This document shows positions 41,564 to 50,080 of a stretch of DNA of 59,466 nt, one piece after another (the first letter of the stretch is position 1; each line of letters starts with the position of its first letter). The stretch covers positions 186,740 to 246,205 of the forward strand of contig DIZI01000005.1 of assembly GCA_002427885.1 (NCBI GenBank), given 5' to 3'. The notes below the pieces were generated by a model. It saw nothing but the letters and a program-made list of their open reading frames with translations. It had not been told where the DNA came from and did not search any database. A program made the translations under genes and the position numbers. This DNA is from Paludibacter sp. UBA6032. Lineage in GTDB: Bacteria; Bacteroidota; Bacteroidia; Bacteroidales; Paludibacteraceae.

Positions 41564-43849
41564 ATGGAAAAGATTATAATAATAGGTGGTGTAGCTGCAG
41601 GTGCAACAGCCGCTGCCAAAGCAAGAAGGATTTCACCCACTGCACAAATCACCATGCTGGAAGCGGGTCCGGATATTTCATTTGCCAATTGCGGATTACC
41701 GTATTTCATTGGCGGAGATATAAAAAGCAGATCGAAACTGATTTTGCAAAGTCCTGAAAGTTTCAAAGAGCAATATGATGTAGACGTGCATATAAACACG
41801 AAAGTAGCTGCCATTGACAGAACTGCTCATCAAATTAAAACGATTGATGCTATCAACGGGGAACAAAAAATATTTGAATACACCAAATTGATTCTGGCTC
41901 AGGGCGGTAAACCCATCACTCCTACTCTGCCGGGTGCCGACAGGGATCATGTTTTCACACTTTGGACATTGGAAGATATGGACAAAATTGCCAAACATTT
42001 GGATGAAAAGAAGCCTAAAAATGCAGTAGTTGTAGGCGGTGGATTTATCGGCCTCGAAATGGTGGAAGCACTGGTAAAACGCGGTTTGAATGTGAGTGTG
42101 GTGGAAATGATGCCGCATGTAATGGCCATTATGGAAGCTGAAACAGCCGGATTTATTGAAAATGAAATGCTGTCTTATGGCGTTGGAATTCATACAAGTA
42201 CCGGTGTTACCGAAATTTCGGCAGATTCCGTGACACTCGATAATGGTAAAGTACTTGATGCCGATATGGTTTTACTTTCTATCGGCGTTCGTCCAACCTT
42301 ACAACTTGCCAAAGATGCAGGCCTTGAATTGGGTGAAGCAGGTGGTTTACTTGTTAATAACCAATTGCAAACCAACGATCCGGATATTTTTGCAGCAGGC
42401 GACATGGTTGAGATTGAAAACCGTGTGAATGGCAAAAAAGTTCGTATTCCGTTAGCGGGACCGGCCAATCGTCAGGGACGTATTGCTGCTGAAAATGCAT
42501 TGGGTGGAAATCATGAGTACAAAGGCGCGTTGGGAACTTCAGTCGTTCGTGTATTCGAAGCAGTGGCCGGAACTACCGGTTTATCGTTGAAACAAGCCAG
42601 ATCACTCGGGTTGAATGCTGATGCGGTGGTGGTTCACAAAGAACATCATACATCCTATTTTCCCGGTGCAGAAACAGTAACCGCGATGTTGATTTACGAC
42701 CGTGAAACGGGTGTAGTTTTGGGCGGACAAACGGCAGGATATAAAGGTGCCGATAAAAGGTTGGATGTGATTGCCACAGCGGCAGCTGCTAAACTTACAA
42801 TCAACGACCTGGCCGATGTTGATTTTGCATATTCTCCTCCCATTGGAACTGCCAACGATGCATTAAATATGGCTGCTTACACAGCTGAAAACAGAATTTC
42901 CGGTTTCAGTCCGGCTGTTACAGTTTCGGAACTGGACGCATTTGTAGAAGGTAAGAATCCTGTTTATGTTGATGTGCGCGATGTTTTTGCATTCGAAAAA
43001 AGTCATATTCAGACTGCTATAAATTTACCTTTAGAATTATTGTCTCAACAATTAACCAGTATACCAAGTAATCGTCCGGTAATTATTTACGACGAAACCG
43101 GAAAGAAAGGCCATCAGGCACTTCGTACGCTCTTGGGTGCAGGATTTACTGATGTTACTAATATTTCCGGAGGACATACTTCTTTGCAACGTCACGCAAG
43201 GGCCATTGGATTCAAAAATATCCAGATTGATTTACTGGAGATTGAGTCAAAAACGATTGGTGAAGAAATTGCAGCAGACGAACAGGAAGTGGAAATTCAG
43301 GAAGTGGATTTCAATTCACCTATTGTAGTAGATGTAAGAACACCCGAAGAATTCAGAAGCGGTGCTTATCCCAATGCCATTAATATCCCTTTGGACCAAT
43401 TGATGCAACGCTATGAAGAATTAGGAAATAACGGTGCGCGGGAAATCACGGTGTATTGTCTTTCGGGTGCCCGATCGGCTTATGCACAAAGGACTTTGAT
43501 GCAAATTGGGTACGAAAATGTAAAAAATGGTGGTGCCATTGCATCCATGATGGCCCGGTTAAATTCAAAACCTGCAAGCTCACCTGCGAGTTCGAATTCG
43601 GAAAAGCCTTTAGTTATCGATGTTCGCACGCCACAGGAATTCAGAAGCGGTGCATTCCCCGGAGCTATTAATATTCCGCTCGATGAGTTGCAAATGCATG
43701 TAGACAAATTAGGAGACAGTTCCAGAGAAATCACACTTTATTGTGCATCCGGTGCCCGGTCGGCTTACGGTCAACGGGTTTTGCAACAACTCGGATTCAA
43801 AAACGTGAAAAACGGAGGCGGAATATCGCAAATGATGATGCAAAGATAA
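41564..43849 (+). CDS. CoA-disulfide reductase fused to three rhodanese domains
   Basis: A 761-residue flavoprotein. Residues 1-445 are a CoA-disulfide/NADH oxidase-like reductase with the redox Cys43 (SFANCGLPYF), GVAAGAT FAD site and VGGGFIGLEM NAD(P)H site. Then come three rhodanese domains: the first (about 452-545) has YDETGKKG in place of the active loop, so no catalytic Cys; the second (about 575-660, YCLSGARS near 630) and third (about 675-761, YCASGARS near 726) are active and nearly duplicates of each other. CoADR-rhodanese proteins reduce CoA persulfide or polysulfide. One rhodanese is usual. Confidence 0.93.
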   Translation: MEKIIIIGGVAAGATAAAKARRISPTAQITMLEAGPDISFANCGLPYFIGGDIKSRSKLILQSPESFKEQYDVDVHINTKVAAIDRTAHQIKTIDAINGEQKIFEYTKLILAQGGKPITPTLPGADRDHVFTLWTLEDMDKIAKHLDEKKPKNAVVVGGGFIGLEMVEALVKRGLNVSVVEMMPHVMAIMEAETAGFIENEMLSYGVGIHTSTGVTEISADSVTLDNGKVLDADMVLLSIGVRPTLQLAKDAGLELGEAGGLLVNNQLQTNDPDIFAAGDMVEIENRVNGKKVRIPLAGPANRQGRIAAENALGGNHEYKGALGTSVVRVFEAVAGTTGLSLKQARSLGLNADAVVVHKEHHTSYFPGAETVTAMLIYDRETGVVLGGQTAGYKGADKRLDVIATAAAAKLTINDLADVDFAYSPPIGTANDALNMAAYTAENRISGFSPAVTVSELDAFVEGKNPVYVDVRDVFAFEKSHIQTAINLPLELLSQQLTSIPSNRPVIIYDETGKKGHQALRTLLGAGFTDVTNISGGHTSLQRHARAIGFKNIQIDLLEIESKTIGEEIAADEQEVEIQEVDFNSPIVVDVRTPEEFRSGAYPNAINIPLDQLMQRYEELGNNGAREITVYCLSGARSAYAQRTLMQIGYENVKNGGAIASMMARLNSKPASSPASSNSEKPLVIDVRTPQEFRSGAFPGAINIPLDELQMHVDKLGDSSREITLYCASGARSAYGQRVLQQLGFKNVKNGGGISQMMMQR

Positions 43850-43904
43850 ATATCAAAGAAAATTTAAAACGATCAGATTATAAACCAATATAATAAACAA
43901 ATTA

Positions 43905-44219
43905 ATGTTATCACTTATAAAAAGTATTTTTGGTTTCGGACCAAAAACAGATTTTGCCCAATTAGTTCAGGAAGGTGCCATCATTTTAGATGTCAGAACC
44001 AAAGCTGAATTTAACACAGGTCATATTAAAGGGTCCATCAATATCCCGGTTGAGCAGCTAAATAAAAACCTGAGTAAATTCAGAGATAAAAACCGGACGA
44101 TCATCACCTGCTGTGCCTCGGGTTCAAGAAGTTCTGCCGCTAAAAGCATTTTGAAATCAAACGCTTTTTTAAATGTTTACAACGGTGGATCATGGTATAG
44201 TTTAAAACAGAAAATCTAA
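43905..44219 (+). CDS. Cytoplasmic rhodanese
   Basis: A 104-residue single-domain rhodanese with LDVRTKAEFNTGHIKGSINIP and the active-site loop CCASGSRS. No signal peptide. It starts 55 bases after the CoADR fusion. The domain would take a sulfane sulfur from a donor; its partner may be the neighbouring thioredoxin or SQR-like flavoprotein. Confidence 0.92.
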   Translation: MLSLIKSIFGFGPKTDFAQLVQEGAIILDVRTKAEFNTGHIKGSINIPVEQLNKNLSKFRDKNRTIITCCASGSRSSAAKSILKSNAFLNVYNGGSWYSLKQKI

Positions 44220-44264
44220 GGGAAACTTCCGCTTTTATTCAAAGAAACTTTGCTTTTTTATTTC

Positions 44265-44301
44265 TTAGTGGGAGTACGGCTGAAAGTCGTGCCCCCACTA
44301 A
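44265..44301. repeat. 31-nt hairpin of a dispersed type
   Basis: TTAGTGGGAGTACG pairs with CGTGCCCCCACTAA (12 of 14) around a GCTGAAAGT loop. A similar hairpin with the same GTGGGAGTA start lies at 52975-53007. Confidence 0.6.
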
Positions 44302-44348
44302 ACTAAAAAGGGAATAGAGAAGATATTCATATTAAAATAAAGAATTAT

Positions 44349-44771
44349 ATGGAAACAGCTTTAATTATTATTGCAACAGTCATCGGAGCATTCGTGGTTT
44401 TGAATATCATTGCCAGAATGAAGATGAAAAATCTACCTACTGTGGCCGACAATCAGAACATTTTGACACTTACTGAAAAGAATTTTCAACAACAAACAAA
44501 ATCAAAAGTAGTCATTGTTGATTTCTGGGCTGCCTGGTGTGCACCTTGTCGCATGATGGCTCCGGTTTTAAATGACGTTGCCGATGCATTGCCGGGCAAT
44601 ATGCAGGTAGGAAAAATAAATGTTGAAGTAGAAAAAGCCCTTGCTCAGAAGTTCAATGTTCGCAGTATTCCAACGCTCATTCTTTTTAAAGATGGAAAAG
44701 AAGTGAACCGCTTTGTGGGTGTAAAAACCAAAGATTTTTTATTGAAAGAAATGAATAAATTTAACGTTTAA
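44349..44771 (+). CDS. Membrane-anchored thioredoxin
   Basis: A 140-residue protein with one N-terminal membrane segment (ETALIIIATVIGAFVVLNII) and a thioredoxin domain with an intact WCAPCRMM active site and cis-Pro in SIPTLILFKDGKEV. It is likely to face one side of the inner membrane as an electron carrier for the surrounding sulfur enzymes. Separated from the rhodanese gene by a hairpin. Confidence 0.92.
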   Translation: METALIIIATVIGAFVVLNIIARMKMKNLPTVADNQNILTLTEKNFQQQTKSKVVIVDFWAAWCAPCRMMAPVLNDVADALPGNMQVGKINVEVEKALAQKFNVRSIPTLILFKDGKEVNRFVGVKTKDFLLKEMNKFNV

Positions 44772-44810
44772 CAAAATAGGTTCTACCGATTTATTAATCA
44801 ACTGATTTGT

Positions 44811-45977
44811 ATGAAAAAAGTACTGATTTTGGGTGGCGGTTTTGCCGGTGTGCAAACAGCCATTGAATTGCAGAAAAGCAAACGATTTAATGTTACGCTG
44901 GTTTCCGATCGCGATTATTTGTTTATGTATCCTATTTCAATCTGGGTACCGGTCAGAAAAAAGGAATTCAATGATGTAAAAGTCCCATTGGCAAAAATTC
45001 AAAAGAAACACGGTTTTAACCTGATAATTGATAAAGTCTCGGGCATTGAAGCAGCGGCGAATAAAGTGATCTGCGAAACCCAAACATTGACTTATGATTA
45101 TTTGGTTGTGGCTTTCGGTGCCGATAAAATGCAGCACAAAGGCATTAACAACACGATGACAATTTGCGGGAAACCCGACCAGACAGTTGAATTCAGGAAT
45201 CAGCTTGATAAACTGATAGCCAAAGGTAGTGGGAAAATTGCCATTGGCTTTGGCGGAAATCCAAAAGATAAATCGGCTGTACGTGGCGGGCCTGCTTTCG
45301 AAATGATCTTCAACATACATCAATATTTAAAAAGCAAAGGTCTCCGGAAAAACTTTGAACTGACTTTCTTTGCTCCTATGGAAGAGCCCGGAGCACGCAT
45401 GGGTAAAAATGCCATGAAAGCGATTCATAAAATGTTCGCCCAACAAAATCTGCAAAAACGTTTTGGAAAGAAAATTACGGAATTTGTTGAAGACGGGGTT
45501 ATTTTTGAAGATGAATCGAAATTGGAATCGGATTTAATCATGTTTATTGCAGCCGGGACAGGTTCTGCTATTTTGAAAAACACAGATTTACCACTTTCCG
45601 AAGCCGGATTTGTAAAGATCAATGATTATAATCAGGTAAATGAATTTCCAAATGTATTTGCCATTGGTGATGCAGCGGCTTATGAAGGTCCGGACTGGAA
45701 AGCCAAACAGGGACATATTGCAGAAGTGATGGGACGCAATGCCGCTCATAATATTCTTGAAATTGAAAAGGGAAGTACCGGTTTCAAAGGTTATCAGGAG
45801 CACTTAAATATTCTCTGCGTAATGGATATGGGCAATGGGGCAGCGTTTGTTTATCGCGACAGTAAAAAGGAAATCATGATACCTATGCCGGTATTCGGGC
45901 ATTGGATGAAACAGGCATGGGGAAAGTATGCAATAGCAACCAAATTAGGAAAATTCCCCCGGATTCCGGGCATGTAA
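44811..45977 (+). CDS. SQR/NDH-2-like FAD-dependent oxidoreductase
   Basis: A 388-residue flavoprotein with GGGFAGVQTAIE (FAD) and a C-terminal FAIGDAAA FAD motif. Overall it resembles sulfide:quinone oxidoreductase or NDH-2. The Cys that in SQR lies in a KCAGAP-like segment is replaced (AVRGGPAFEM at 156-165); Cys are only at 88, 119 and 336. Without the full redox Cys set, sulfide oxidation by the normal mechanism is doubtful. The C-terminal amphipathic part (FGHWMKQAWGKYAIATKLG) is a plausible membrane-binding helix. Confidence 0.8.
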   Translation: MKKVLILGGGFAGVQTAIELQKSKRFNVTLVSDRDYLFMYPISIWVPVRKKEFNDVKVPLAKIQKKHGFNLIIDKVSGIEAAANKVICETQTLTYDYLVVAFGADKMQHKGINNTMTICGKPDQTVEFRNQLDKLIAKGSGKIAIGFGGNPKDKSAVRGGPAFEMIFNIHQYLKSKGLRKNFELTFFAPMEEPGARMGKNAMKAIHKMFAQQNLQKRFGKKITEFVEDGVIFEDESKLESDLIMFIAAGTGSAILKNTDLPLSEAGFVKINDYNQVNEFPNVFAIGDAAAYEGPDWKAKQGHIAEVMGRNAAHNILEIEKGSTGFKGYQEHLNILCVMDMGNGAAFVYRDSKKEIMIPMPVFGHWMKQAWGKYAIATKLGKFPRIPGM

Positions 45978-46299
45978 TTCAACAATCAATCCGATATTAA
46001 GTAATAGAACAACTATAATGTAGTATTTTAAAAAATAATAGAACGCGGTCCCGATAGCTATCGGGATCACGGACCGGGCGGATAAGAACGGATAATATTT
46101 AATCTTATTTAAAACGGATTTAAGTCATGCAAGCATGACTTATAAGTTAGTAAATGACTGAATATCAATTTCGACTTGTCGAAATTAAAATCCTCCCGAT
46201 AGCTATCGGGATTAAAATCCGCTATACCAGCGTTTATCCGCGTGCTATTCATCAATTTTATTTATTCGATTATACGACATTATTTAACTCCACTTTATT
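45978..46299. other. Intergenic stretch with four hairpins
   Basis: TCCCGATAGCTATCGGGA (46049-46066), AAGTCATGC/GCATGACTT (46122-46141), AATTTCGAC/GTCGAAATT (46167-46186) and CCCGATAGCTATCGGG (46195-46210) lie in a row. No promoter or gene is clear. A 69-codon frame that overlaps the hairpins is not supported. Confidence 0.7.
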
Positions 46300-46920
46300 A
46301 TGGCAGAAAATTCAATTCAAAATAAATTTCACTGGTACGATGGAAGATTCTATGATAAAGTGATTGCACCCAATCAAAAAGAACTTTTCTCGCAGATCAT
46401 CGGCTTAATTAAACCAAATGCAAAAATCATCGATGTCGGTTGCGGAACGGGATTTTTCAGTTTTTCTGTTGCAGAAAAATGCACATCGGTTTTGGGAATT
46501 GATTTATCCAACAAAAATATTGATCGGGCAAACCGAAATTTAAACCGAAAATCTTCAGAGAAACTTAAGTTTAGTCATTCAACGATAGAAGAACTTGTTT
46601 CGGAAAACGAACATTTTGATTATGCAGTAATGACTTACGTTATTCACGAAGTAAATGAAAATGAACGAATTCCACTTTTATTGGGAATGTCCAAAATAGC
46701 AGATAAAATTATACTGGGCGACTATCTGGTTCCTCAACCGCGAAGTTTTTCCGGGAAATTGACCGCTATAGTTGAATATATTGCCGGAACGGAACATTAT
46801 ACTAATTTTAGAAATTACGAAAGAAACGGGGGAATTCACTATTTGGCAGAAAAAGCCGGTTTATCAATCGAAACTGAAATAAGAAATAATACAAATCACA
46901 TTGTAGTACTTACAAAATAA
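46300..46920 (+). CDS. Class I SAM-dependent methyltransferase
   Basis: A 206-residue protein with IDVGCGTGFFSFSV (S-adenosylmethionine site), GIDLSNKNID and YVIHEVNENERIP, typical of the Methyltransf_11/25 type. Substrate unknown. It is followed after 9 bases by the Fe-S membrane protein and belongs to the same island as the sulfur genes, but its relation to sulfur is by position only. Confidence 0.85.
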   Translation: MAENSIQNKFHWYDGRFYDKVIAPNQKELFSQIIGLIKPNAKIIDVGCGTGFFSFSVAEKCTSVLGIDLSNKNIDRANRNLNRKSSEKLKFSHSTIEELVSENEHFDYAVMTYVIHEVNENERIPLLLGMSKIADKIILGDYLVPQPRSFSGKLTAIVEYIAGTEHYTNFRNYERNGGIHYLAEKAGLSIETEIRNNTNHIVVLTK

Positions 46921-46929
46921 TTCTATACA

Positions 46930-47427
46930 ATGAAGAAAATCTCTAAATTTCTGATTACAAAGCGAATTTTTATCTTGGCTCTTTTGGGAGGAGCGGTTTA
47001 TTTAGCAAGTTCTTATTTGAATATATCAATTTGGTACATCATACTATTCGGAATTTTTACCGGTGTGATTTTTGGAAAAGTTTTTTGCCGTTGGATGTGT
47101 CCGATAGGTTTTATGATGGAAATGATTATGGGTGGAGGGAATAAAAGCCAGTTCTCCAGTATGTACCAATATCACAAACTGGGTTGCCCGATTGCCTGGG
47201 CTTCCGGATTACTGAATAAATGGTCGCTTTTCCGCATCAAAATAAATACCGATACCTGTATAAGTTGCGGGAAATGCGATAAAGAATGTTATATCTCATC
47301 ACTTGAACCGGCAAAGTTCAGCCTGTACAGGCCCGAAAAGAAAAAATCGGGAGACAGTTATTCATGTTCAAAATGTCTGAAATGTGTGGCTGCCTGTCCG
47401 AATGGCAGTTTAAAGTACAAGATCTGA
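46930..47427 (+). CDS. NapH/NosR-like membrane ferredoxin
   Basis: A 165-residue protein with one or two membrane segments (IFILALLGGAVYLAS and ISIWYIILFGIFTGVIFG), the conserved loop GKVFCRWMCPIG and two ferredoxin-type clusters (CISCGKCDKEC and CSKCLKCVAACP). Related proteins are electron carriers at the quinol side of periplasmic reductases. Here it could connect membrane quinones to the redox partners of the island. No terminal reductase is seen in the window. Confidence 0.88.
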   Translation: MKKISKFLITKRIFILALLGGAVYLASSYLNISIWYIILFGIFTGVIFGKVFCRWMCPIGFMMEMIMGGGNKSQFSSMYQYHKLGCPIAWASGLLNKWSLFRIKINTDTCISCGKCDKECYISSLEPAKFSLYRPEKKKSGDSYSCSKCLKCVAACPNGSLKYKI

Positions 47428-47502
47428 TTCTGACAGATCAACGATAAAATACAGAAGTTAATCTGTATCACTTTAAGGTAGTAGTTTTATTTAGTTATAG
47501 TT

Positions 47503-47952
47503 ATGCAATCAACAATAGGTAATTTTTATCAGTATTCAGGAGAGTTGGCAGCCGGAGCGCAACCAACCGTGGATCAATTCATCGATCTCAAGGATGATGG
47601 ATTTGACGTAATTTTCAATATTTCGCCTTACAGCACGCGAAATGCCATTCATAACGAAGGCGAAATCATCGAAAAGTTAGGCATGCATTATGTCCATTTT
47701 CCGATTGATTGTTCTTCACTGAAACCAATTCATTATAAGACATTTGAAGGAATTATGAACGGGCTTAAAGAAAAGAAAGTGTTTGTTCATTGTGGCGGTA
47801 ATATCAAATCGTCGAACCTGATTCACATGTACCACGTGATAGAAAATCAGGCTGATGAAGTTGAGTCGTTACAGACTTTGAAGAAAATTCAAAATCCGGA
47901 ACAAAAGTGGTTTGATTATTTTAAGAGTTTTGGCATGAAAGGAGTACAATAA
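47503..47952 (+). CDS. DUF442 / BLH-type phosphatase-like protein
   Basis: A 149-residue protein with a phosphatase-like loop VFVHCGGNIKSSN (Cys with a P-loop) and the segment DVIFNISPYSTRNAIHNEG, matching DUF442, also called the beta-lactamase-hydrolase-like domain. In Blh proteins this domain is attached to a persulfide dioxygenase and serves in hydrogen sulfide tolerance, which fits the surrounding rhodanese and Trx genes. As a free-standing domain, its catalytic activity is untested. Its transcript appears to end within the convergent gene. Confidence 0.8.
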   Translation: MQSTIGNFYQYSGELAAGAQPTVDQFIDLKDDGFDVIFNISPYSTRNAIHNEGEIIEKLGMHYVHFPIDCSSLKPIHYKTFEGIMNGLKEKKVFVHCGGNIKSSNLIHMYHVIENQADEVESLQTLKKIQNPEQKWFDYFKSFGMKGVQ

Positions 47953-47975
47953 TTAAACTGTCAAAGCACATTAAA

Positions 47976-49853
47976 TTATAATTCCGGCGGAATTTCAATA
48001 ACGAAATTCTGCCGGAATTTTTTATTCAGACTAAATTGTATGTCAAAATGGTCCGTGTTTATGAATATCCATTCTTTGAACCATTCTTTTATTTTCTTAT
48101 CATAGCCTGCTCCCTGCATATAATTATAAGTGGCTAAATTCAGACCTTTTCCGTAATAATCCAGATCAATTTCATTTTTTGTAGAAAACGGTATTTCGTT
48201 ATTGGCAAAACTTCCCGGTGGGATCTGAATACGTTTTGCACCAACGCTTTCGGGACATTGTCCTGATGGACTGTGAATAGTCATGGCGTAACGATGCCAG
48301 AAAGCGGATTGCATGTATCCTTTTTCGAATAAATCACGGACCACTTCAAGCGAATCGAGGGTTTCCTGCGCTGTTTCTGTTGGAAAGCCGTACATTAAAT
48401 AGGCATGAGTCATAATTCCCGCATCAGCAAAGTTTTTCATGCTTTCACGTGCCGTTTCTATCGTTATTCCTTTGTTTATCAGTTTTAAAATGCGGGGTGA
48501 CGCCACTTCCAATCCACCCGAAATGGCTATACAACCCGACTGAGCCATAATGTAGCAAAGCTCGGGTGTATATGATTTTTCAAATCGTACATTAGTCCAA
48601 TAACTTAGCGTGAGTTTCCGACGGATAATTTCTTCGGAAAGTTTTCGGAGTAGTGCGGGAGATGCCGCCTCGTCCACAAAATGGAATCCCGATTGTCCGG
48701 TTTGTTGCATGATTGCTTCCATGCGGTTTACAATCAAATCGATTGAAGTTGTTTCGTATCGCCGGATATAATCCAACGACCCATCGCAAAAGGCACATTT
48801 TCCCCAGTAACAGCCGTGGGCCAGCATCATTTTATTCCAACGACCATTGCTCCACAAAGCATGCATCGGGTTGGTCAGTTCTATCAGATTGATATAGTCA
48901 TTTTGCAGTAATCCGGCATAATCGGGTGTTCCGGTATCGGAAAAGGAAATATTTTCTTTGCTGTCGAAATTTGCCCGGATAATCTCTCCATTCTCCGACC
49001 GGTAAAGCGTTCGAATCATTTCTCCTCCCGTCAGCAAACGAAGCAAAGGCAATTCGCCATCATCATACACGATATAATCCGCATAATCAAAAACAGTGTG
49101 ATCAGTCAGGCTCCGCAATTCGGTATTCACGTATCCCCCACCCAGACAGATTTTAATTTCGGGATGTTCCTTTCGAAGCCATTGGGCACATCGTAAAGCA
49201 CTGTATAAATTTCCCGGGAAAGGAATCGTAAATCCAACCATCCCGGGTTTGGTTTCATCAATTCGTTTTGAAAAGAGATCCAGCATCCATTTGTCAATCA
49301 ACGAAAGAGGCTTCTCAAGCTCTTTCTGAAGCGGCTGAAATTCGGGCAGGCGCAAACAAAGTGATTCGGCATAACGAATCAATTCAAAGTGAGGATCAAT
49401 GGTTTGTTGTATAAAATCGCTGATATCTTTTAAAACCAATGTACACAAGTGAATAGCCCGGTCATGATTCCCAATCATACCGAATCCCCACTCCAGATCA
49501 TCATCCGATGGAAAGCGTTTACTGCGCGGCCAAAAGTCAGAATTACAGAAACGTTGAGCCAGGCTGTTGTCTTTTCCACTCAGAAAGCGCATGACCGGTT
49601 CTATGGTTCTGCAGTAAAAATCGGCTTGTTGCAGTATTATTTTATTCTGCTTGCTAAGTTTTTCCTTTTGATTTGCCAACTCGAATATTTCTTTCAGTTT
49701 TGGGCCGGTAAACAAAGCTTCAATCAGCTCAATGCTCAAATCCATCTGTTCGGCTTCAAGATCCCGGGAGCGTAAAAAACCGACTAATTGGGTTGTGGCG
49801 GGGTAAGCTGTATTAAGCTGAGTCAGGGGTGGCGTAACGAGCAGAATTTTCAT
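47976..49853 (-). CDS. B12-binding-type radical SAM protein
   Basis: A 625-residue enzyme. The N-terminal half (about 1-300) is of the cobalamin-binding radical SAM class by layout (ILLVTPPLTQLNTAYPATTQ; GMVGFTIPFPGN; LGGGYVNTELRSL) but without an obvious DxHxxG cobalamin motif. The radical SAM cluster is CYWGKCAFC at about residue 350, followed by FVDEAASPALLRKLSEEI and YGFPTETAQETL. Function and substrate are unknown; members of this group occur alone in many Bacteroidetes. It is convergent with the sulfur island and not in its operon. Confidence 0.85.
   Translation of the reverse strand: MKILLVTPPLTQLNTAYPATTQLVGFLRSRDLEAEQMDLSIELIEALFTGPKLKEIFELANQKEKLSKQNKIILQQADFYCRTIEPVMRFLSGKDNSLAQRFCNSDFWPRSKRFPSDDDLEWGFGMIGNHDRAIHLCTLVLKDISDFIQQTIDPHFELIRYAESLCLRLPEFQPLQKELEKPLSLIDKWMLDLFSKRIDETKPGMVGFTIPFPGNLYSALRCAQWLRKEHPEIKICLGGGYVNTELRSLTDHTVFDYADYIVYDDGELPLLRLLTGGEMIRTLYRSENGEIIRANFDSKENISFSDTGTPDYAGLLQNDYINLIELTNPMHALWSNGRWNKMMLAHGCYWGKCAFCDGSLDYIRRYETTSIDLIVNRMEAIMQQTGQSGFHFVDEAASPALLRKLSEEIIRRKLTLSYWTNVRFEKSYTPELCYIMAQSGCIAISGGLEVASPRILKLINKGITIETARESMKNFADAGIMTHAYLMYGFPTETAQETLDSLEVVRDLFEKGYMQSAFWHRYAMTIHSPSGQCPESVGAKRIQIPPGSFANNEIPFSTKNEIDLDYYGKGLNLATYNYMQGAGYDKKIKEWFKEWIFINTDHFDIQFSLNKKFRQNFVIEIPPEL
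47980..48023 (+). terminator. Terminator inside the 3' end of the convergent gene
   Basis: AATTCCGGCGGAATTTC (47980-47996) pairs with GAAATTCTGCCGGAATT (48003-48019) with one mismatch, followed by six T on the plus strand. It lies 28 bases past the DUF442 stop and covers the last codons of the minus-strand radical SAM gene. Confidence 0.75.
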
Positions 49854-50080
49854 TCGGAATATTTTTTACAAACTTACGGATTTATTTTTTCAAACCCGAA
49901 AAAAATAGAATATTTCCAACAAAATTCAGGGTATTACACTAATATGTTGTATTTTTGTTCGAATTCAGAATGAACAGCTTTTATAAAATATTTCAGTATT
50001 CTAAAAAAAACAGAACATTCTATCTGACCTGAACAATTGATTAATATAAGATTTAAAATTATTTATACCAATTACTCCTG

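Noticed and set aside
39508..42468. Several antisense frames over the thioredoxin reductase and CoADR genes.
   Set aside because: They lie inside well-supported genes with intact motifs and have no features of their own.
46154..46363. A 69-codon plus-strand frame upstream of the methyltransferase.
   Set aside because: It overlaps two hairpins and runs into the start of a well-supported gene in another frame.
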